From CAYUJH01 sp964394585 (GTDB lineage: Bacteria > Bacteroidota > Bacteroidia > Cytophagales > Flammeovirgaceae): a DNA stretch of 8,844 nucleotides. Numbering within the stretch: position 1 is the stretch's first letter; each line of letters begins with the position of its first letter. Below the pieces are notes generated by a model. The model made no database searches. It had not been told where the DNA came from and saw only the letters and a list, made by a program, of their open reading frames with translations. The position numbers and the translations under genes were made by a program. The stretch lies in the NCBI GenBank assembly GCA_964394585.1, contig CAYMYI010000149.1, forward strand, positions 1 through 8,844, written 5' to 3'. Positions 6,280-8,844 of the stretch are shown here, in pieces.

Positions 6280-7731
6280 CTAAATTAAATGATTTATAGC
6301 TTCTTCCCCCTCCCCAACACGCAACTCCCCTGAAATGAGCTTGGGTAATAAGGTGTCGCGGAGGGTGGAGAGGGTTTGGGTTTCCTTTTGAATATTGAGT
6401 TGTTTTTGACTGAATGAATCCACTTTAGTTGAAAAATGATTGACTAAAGTAGAGGGTGGATTTAATATTGAGAATCCTTTGATGGCTGTACCCGAAACTT
6501 CTTTAAAAGTTGAACCCGATGCTATCGCTTCAATATTAGCTACATTACCTTTAAGAAATTGGTAGAAATATTCAGTATAATCGGGGTTTAGAGGAACTAA
6601 TGATTTAAAACCTTGATTAGTACATATCTCATTCTCAGCTATTGCAGTATAGCCTATTGGTGCTCTTGAAGAAAATAGAACAGTACCTTTAGGCATCAGC
6701 TTAGCACTACTCTTTTGCAGTCCTAATTCTGTAATATCAGTAGCCCCTTTTGAAATATGCTTCCAATTGTAACCAGATAAATCTTTAGGGCTTAGCCAAG
6801 GAATCCCACTTTCAGTAAAATACTCATCCATCTTTGTTGAAGGCGTTCCACCACCTACTACATCTGCTAATGTGTCAATTGTTGTTACCTCCCACCCCTC
6901 AGGTATCCAGCCGAGTGCTTCGGTGAAGGTGAAGGAGGCGGGGAAGAGTTGGCGGAGGTGTTCAGGGAGCACGTCATTGCGAAGCCCTTGGGCTGAAGCA
7001 AACTGTTGGCTATTTGGGACAGATTGCTTCGTCGCTGCGCTCCTCGCAATGACGGTGCGGCGCTTTTCGGCTTTGGCTTGGAGGGCTTCGGGGATGGGGT
7101 TGCCTGCGGCTAGGGCGTTGTCTATCACAGGGTCGAAGTCCACGAACCAACTTTTGAACAACGCTTGCGCCATCTGCTCTAGCGTTTCGTTCATTTGGCG
7201 GTTCAGCTCGATTTTATCATCCAAACTCTTTAGTATTTGGCTAATTATCTTTTGTTCGTTTTGCGGAGGAACAATAATCGTCAACTTCGAAAGAATCTCA
7301 TTATTAAGACTCGCTCTAGTTGACATGGTAGCCATGGAGGTCACATAGTTTCTAAATCTTTGACTTCTAAAGTAATAGCCAGCATATTCAGGAAGTATAA
7401 GCCCTTCTTTAATTGGTCTTAACCTTTTAGAAAAACCATTGAATGTCGCTTTATCATAATCTTTCAATGCTACAGAACTCATTCCTAACTCATCGAAAGT
7501 TTCACTTGTACGTGTAAGAAAAACATCGCCTCGTTTTACAGAGCAAGACTCCTGTTCTTTCAAATTAGAGTTGACTAATTCTATAGGATTTTCTGGTAAA
7601 AAATAATTGTAGAAAACATCTTTAAAAGAAATGAAAGTAAAGCCAGAACCAAACTCACTTCTAGGTTTAGATAGTCCAGATTTAAACTCATAAACCTCAT
7701 CTAAATTATATTCCTTCCAATCATCCCTCAT
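6280..7731 (-). CDS. hsdS: Type I restriction-modification specificity subunit S
   Basis: The 483-residue protein chooses the bipartite DNA target for both methylation and cleavage. It has two target-recognition domains, each followed by a conserved helix: TRD1 at about 1-160 with helix LDDKIELNRQMNETLEQMAQ (170-189) leading to ALFKSWFVDFDPV (190-202), and TRD2 at about 275-430 with the final helix and LRDTLLPKLISGELRV (457-472). It is somewhat longer than a typical HsdS (about 400-450). Part of the excess is a peptide encoded by a palindromic element (residues 227-253, from VIARS to GLRND) in the linker between the first conserved helix and TRD2. Its start overlaps the hsdM stop by 11 bases (ATGAGGGATGA), which decides the start and implies coupled translation. 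TRD1 is clearly AT-rich (21 of 60 bases G or C at 7441-7500) compared with hsdM, as usual for exchanged recognition domains. The target sequence cannot be predicted. Confidence 0.96.
   Translation of the reverse strand: MRDDWKEYNLDEVYEFKSGLSKPRSEFGSGFTFISFKDVFYNYFLPENPIELVNSNLKEQESCSVKRGDVFLTRTSETFDELGMSSVALKDYDKATFNGFSKRLRPIKEGLILPEYAGYYFRSQRFRNYVTSMATMSTRASLNNEILSKLTIIVPPQNEQKIISQILKSLDDKIELNRQMNETLEQMAQALFKSWFVDFDPVIDNALAAGNPIPEALQAKAEKRRTVIARSAATKQSVPNSQQFASAQGLRNDVLPEHLRQLFPASFTFTEALGWIPEGWEVTTIDTLADVVGGGTPSTKMDEYFTESGIPWLSPKDLSGYNWKHISKGATDITELGLQKSSAKLMPKGTVLFSSRAPIGYTAIAENEICTNQGFKSLVPLNPDYTEYFYQFLKGNVANIEAIASGSTFKEVSGTAIKGFSILNPPSTLVNHFSTKVDSFSQKQLNIQKETQTLSTLRDTLLPKLISGELRVGEGEEAINHLI
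6972..7054. repeat. Palindromic repeat element within hsdS (83 bp)
   Basis: The ends are a perfect 11-bp inverted repeat, CGTCATTGCGA (6972-6982) and TCGCAATGACG (7044-7054). Inside is a second inverted pair, GAAGCAAACTGT (6995-7006) and ACAGATTGCTTC (7019-7030), matching at 11 of 12 positions. Between the left outer and inner arms lies a small hairpin, AGCCC-TT-GGGCT (6983-6994). The element is therefore two roughly 35-base units (CGTCATTGCGA, 12-13 variable bases, GAAGCAA-W-CTGT) facing each other around a 12-base loop. Its relative is inside hsdM at 8005-8105. It is read in frame on the minus strand. No target duplication is obvious. Confidence 0.9.
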
Positions 7732-8844
7732 ACCCCAATCCTTTTAAGTTTTCTCGAATGGTGTTGTCTAGGCTTTCGGCTTCAACCATTTGGGCAAAAA
7801 GCGTCTGGGTCAGTTCTTCCATCTTCTCTTCAAAGGGGATGCCGTCGTCTTCCTCTTCGGTTACGCCCACGTAGCGCCCAGGGGTGAGTACGTAGTCGTT
7901 TTTCTGTATTTCTTCGAGGGTTGCAGCTTTGCAGAAGCCTGCTTGGTCTTCATAAGTGGTTTTTGTAGTGTACAAGGAAGGGGCTTCAGCGGCTACATTA
8001 AGCTCGTCATTGCGAAGCCCTTGCGTGGATTGTGTGTCGTGGGCTGAAGCAATCTGTTGCTCAGAGCTGACAGATTGCTTCGTCGTTTCACTCCTCGCAA
8101 TGACGGAAGAATTTCTCCACGCATGGTAGGTACGGGCTATTTCAGCTATATCATCTTCGGTGAGTTCCTTGTGTGTCCTATCGACCATCGTACCCATGTT
8201 TCGGCAGTCGATAAAGAGCGTTTCGCCTTTGCGGTTGCGGTAGCCTCGGGTATCGTCAGCAGCCTTGTTCTTGGTTAAAAACCACAGGCAAACGGGTATC
8301 TGCGTGGTGTAGAACAACTGCCCGGGGAGGGCAATCATACAATCGACCAAATCGTTTTCAATCAGCTTTTTGCGCAGTTCGCCCTCTCCGCTGGTGTTAG
8401 AACTCATAGAGCCATTGGCGAGTACAAAGCCTGCGGTTCCCCGCTCTGAGAGCTTGGCGAGCATGTGCAAAATCCAAGCGTAGTTGGCATTGCCCGTAGG
8501 AGGTACGTCGTAGCCGTTCCAGCGAGGGTCGTCGGTGAGTTCGCTTTCGGCACGCCATTGCTTTTGGTTAAACGGCGGATTCGCCATGATGAAATCGGCT
8601 TTCAGGTCGGGGTGCTGGTCTTTAAAAAAAGTATCGGCGGGTACTTCGCCCAAGTTGGCGGCAATGCCCCGCACGGCAAGGTTCATCTTTGCCAGCTTGT
8701 AGGTAGTGGCGGTGTATTCTTGCCCATAAATGGAGATGTCTTTTTTGTTGCCCTCGTGGTTTTCCACAAACTTAATGGACTGCACAAACATACCGCCCGA
8801 ACCGCAGCAAGGGTCGTAAATCTTGCCTTTGAAGGGTTCAATCA
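7721..8844 (-). CDS. hsdM: Type I restriction-modification methylase subunit M (5' end beyond window)
   Basis: The frame is open to the right edge, so the true start and the N-terminal helical domain are missing. A Met at 8791 is internal, because the codons before it encode methylase motif I, YDPCCGSGG (8792-8818), which binds S-adenosylmethionine. Motif IV is NPPF (8570-8581), the catalytic motif of N6-adenine methylases, within ADFIMANPPFNQKQW. FVLANGSMSSN and IALPGQLFYTTQIPVCLWFL are typical further HsdM stretches, and the C-terminal region has FCKAATLEEI and YVLTPGRYVG. HsdM with HsdS forms the modification enzyme that protects host DNA and provides the core that HsdR joins. Between YHAWR and the FCKAATLEEI region, where the family varies, a palindromic element adds an in-frame peptide (VIARS to GLRND, 8017 region to 8104). 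The gene is GC-richer than the rest (34 of 60 bases at 8401-8460). Its last 11 bases overlap the start of hsdS. Confidence 0.96.
   Translation of the reverse strand, partial: IEPFKGKIYDPCCGSGGMFVQSIKFVENHEGNKKDISIYGQEYTATTYKLAKMNLAVRGIAANLGEVPADTFFKDQHPDLKADFIMANPPFNQKQWRAESELTDDPRWNGYDVPPTGNANYAWILHMLAKLSERGTAGFVLANGSMSSNTSGEGELRKKLIENDLVDCMIALPGQLFYTTQIPVCLWFLTKNKAADDTRGYRNRKGETLFIDCRNMGTMVDRTHKELTEDDIAEIARTYHAWRNSSVIARSETTKQSVSSEQQIASAHDTQSTQGLRNDELNVAAEAPSLYTTKTTYEDQAGFCKAATLEEIQKNDYVLTPGRYVGVTEEEDDGIPFEEKMEELTQTLFAQMVEAESLDNTIRENLKGLGYEG
8005..8105. repeat. Palindromic repeat element within hsdM (101 bp)
   Basis: The outer inverted repeat CGTCATTGCGA (8005-8015) and TCGCAATGACG (8095-8105) is identical to that of the hsdS copy. 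The inner pair GAAGCAATCTGT (8046-8057) and ACAGATTGCTTC (8070-8081) is perfect over 12 bp, around a 12-base loop. The small hairpin AGCCC (8016-8020) / GGGCT (8041-8045) is kept, but its loop is 20 bases instead of 2, which accounts for the whole 18-base length difference. It is read in the same orientation and frame relative to the gene as the hsdS copy. Confidence 0.9.

Noticed and set aside
6872..7348. 158-codon open frame on the plus strand
   Set aside because: It is antisense to hsdS, whose motifs and operon position are clear; the frame is a by-product.
6972..8105. Reading the paired palindromic elements as a CRISPR array
   Set aside because: There are only two copies 1 kb apart, of different length, inside coding sequence, with no regular spacers and no cas genes.

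Overview
The window looks like chromosomal DNA from a member of the Bacteroidota. This rests on the protein families (a Bacteroidota-type Arm-domain tyrosine recombinase, DUF2442, a HigA-like N-terminus starting MKTYTLDEL), a TAnnTTTG-type promoter element ahead of the recombinase, the lack of obvious Shine-Dalgarno sequences, and moderate to low GC. Genus cannot be called. All convincing genes are on the minus strand, so the operon reads from the right edge to the left.

Right to centre (8844 to 923) is a type I restriction-modification operon: hsdM (start beyond the right edge), hsdS (11-base overlap with hsdM), a DUF262-DUF1524 (GmrSD-like, type IV restriction family) gene 4 bases after hsdS, a broken HigA-like antitoxin start, a DUF2442 protein, then hsdR 5 bases further on. 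HsdM and HsdS form the methyltransferase, and HsdR adds translocation and cleavage of unmodified DNA. The DUF262 enzyme belongs to a family that attacks modified DNA, so one transcript may serve two opposite defence logics.

The left end (1 to 922) is a recombination scar. A tyrosine recombinase gene has its N-terminal DNA-binding part and then a stop codon. Next to it is the 3' half of a tRNA-Met(CAU) gene, starting exactly at the anticodon loop, as expected for an integrase attachment site. A strong hairpin terminator and a tandem 10-base repeat follow. No confident gene lies between 484 and 922.

The most striking feature is a pair of related palindromic elements, one inside hsdS (6972-7054) and one inside hsdM (8005-8105). 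Each is built from two inverted units with the ends CGTCATTGCGA and GAAGCAA(A/T)CTGT, and each is read in frame as a similar peptide (VIARS...TKQS...QGLRND) in a variable linker. The copies differ by exactly 18 bases, placed in the loop of an internal hairpin. I see no wholly new defence system. The in-frame elements, the type I plus type IV operon and the decayed toxin-antitoxin remnant are the points that deserve follow-up.
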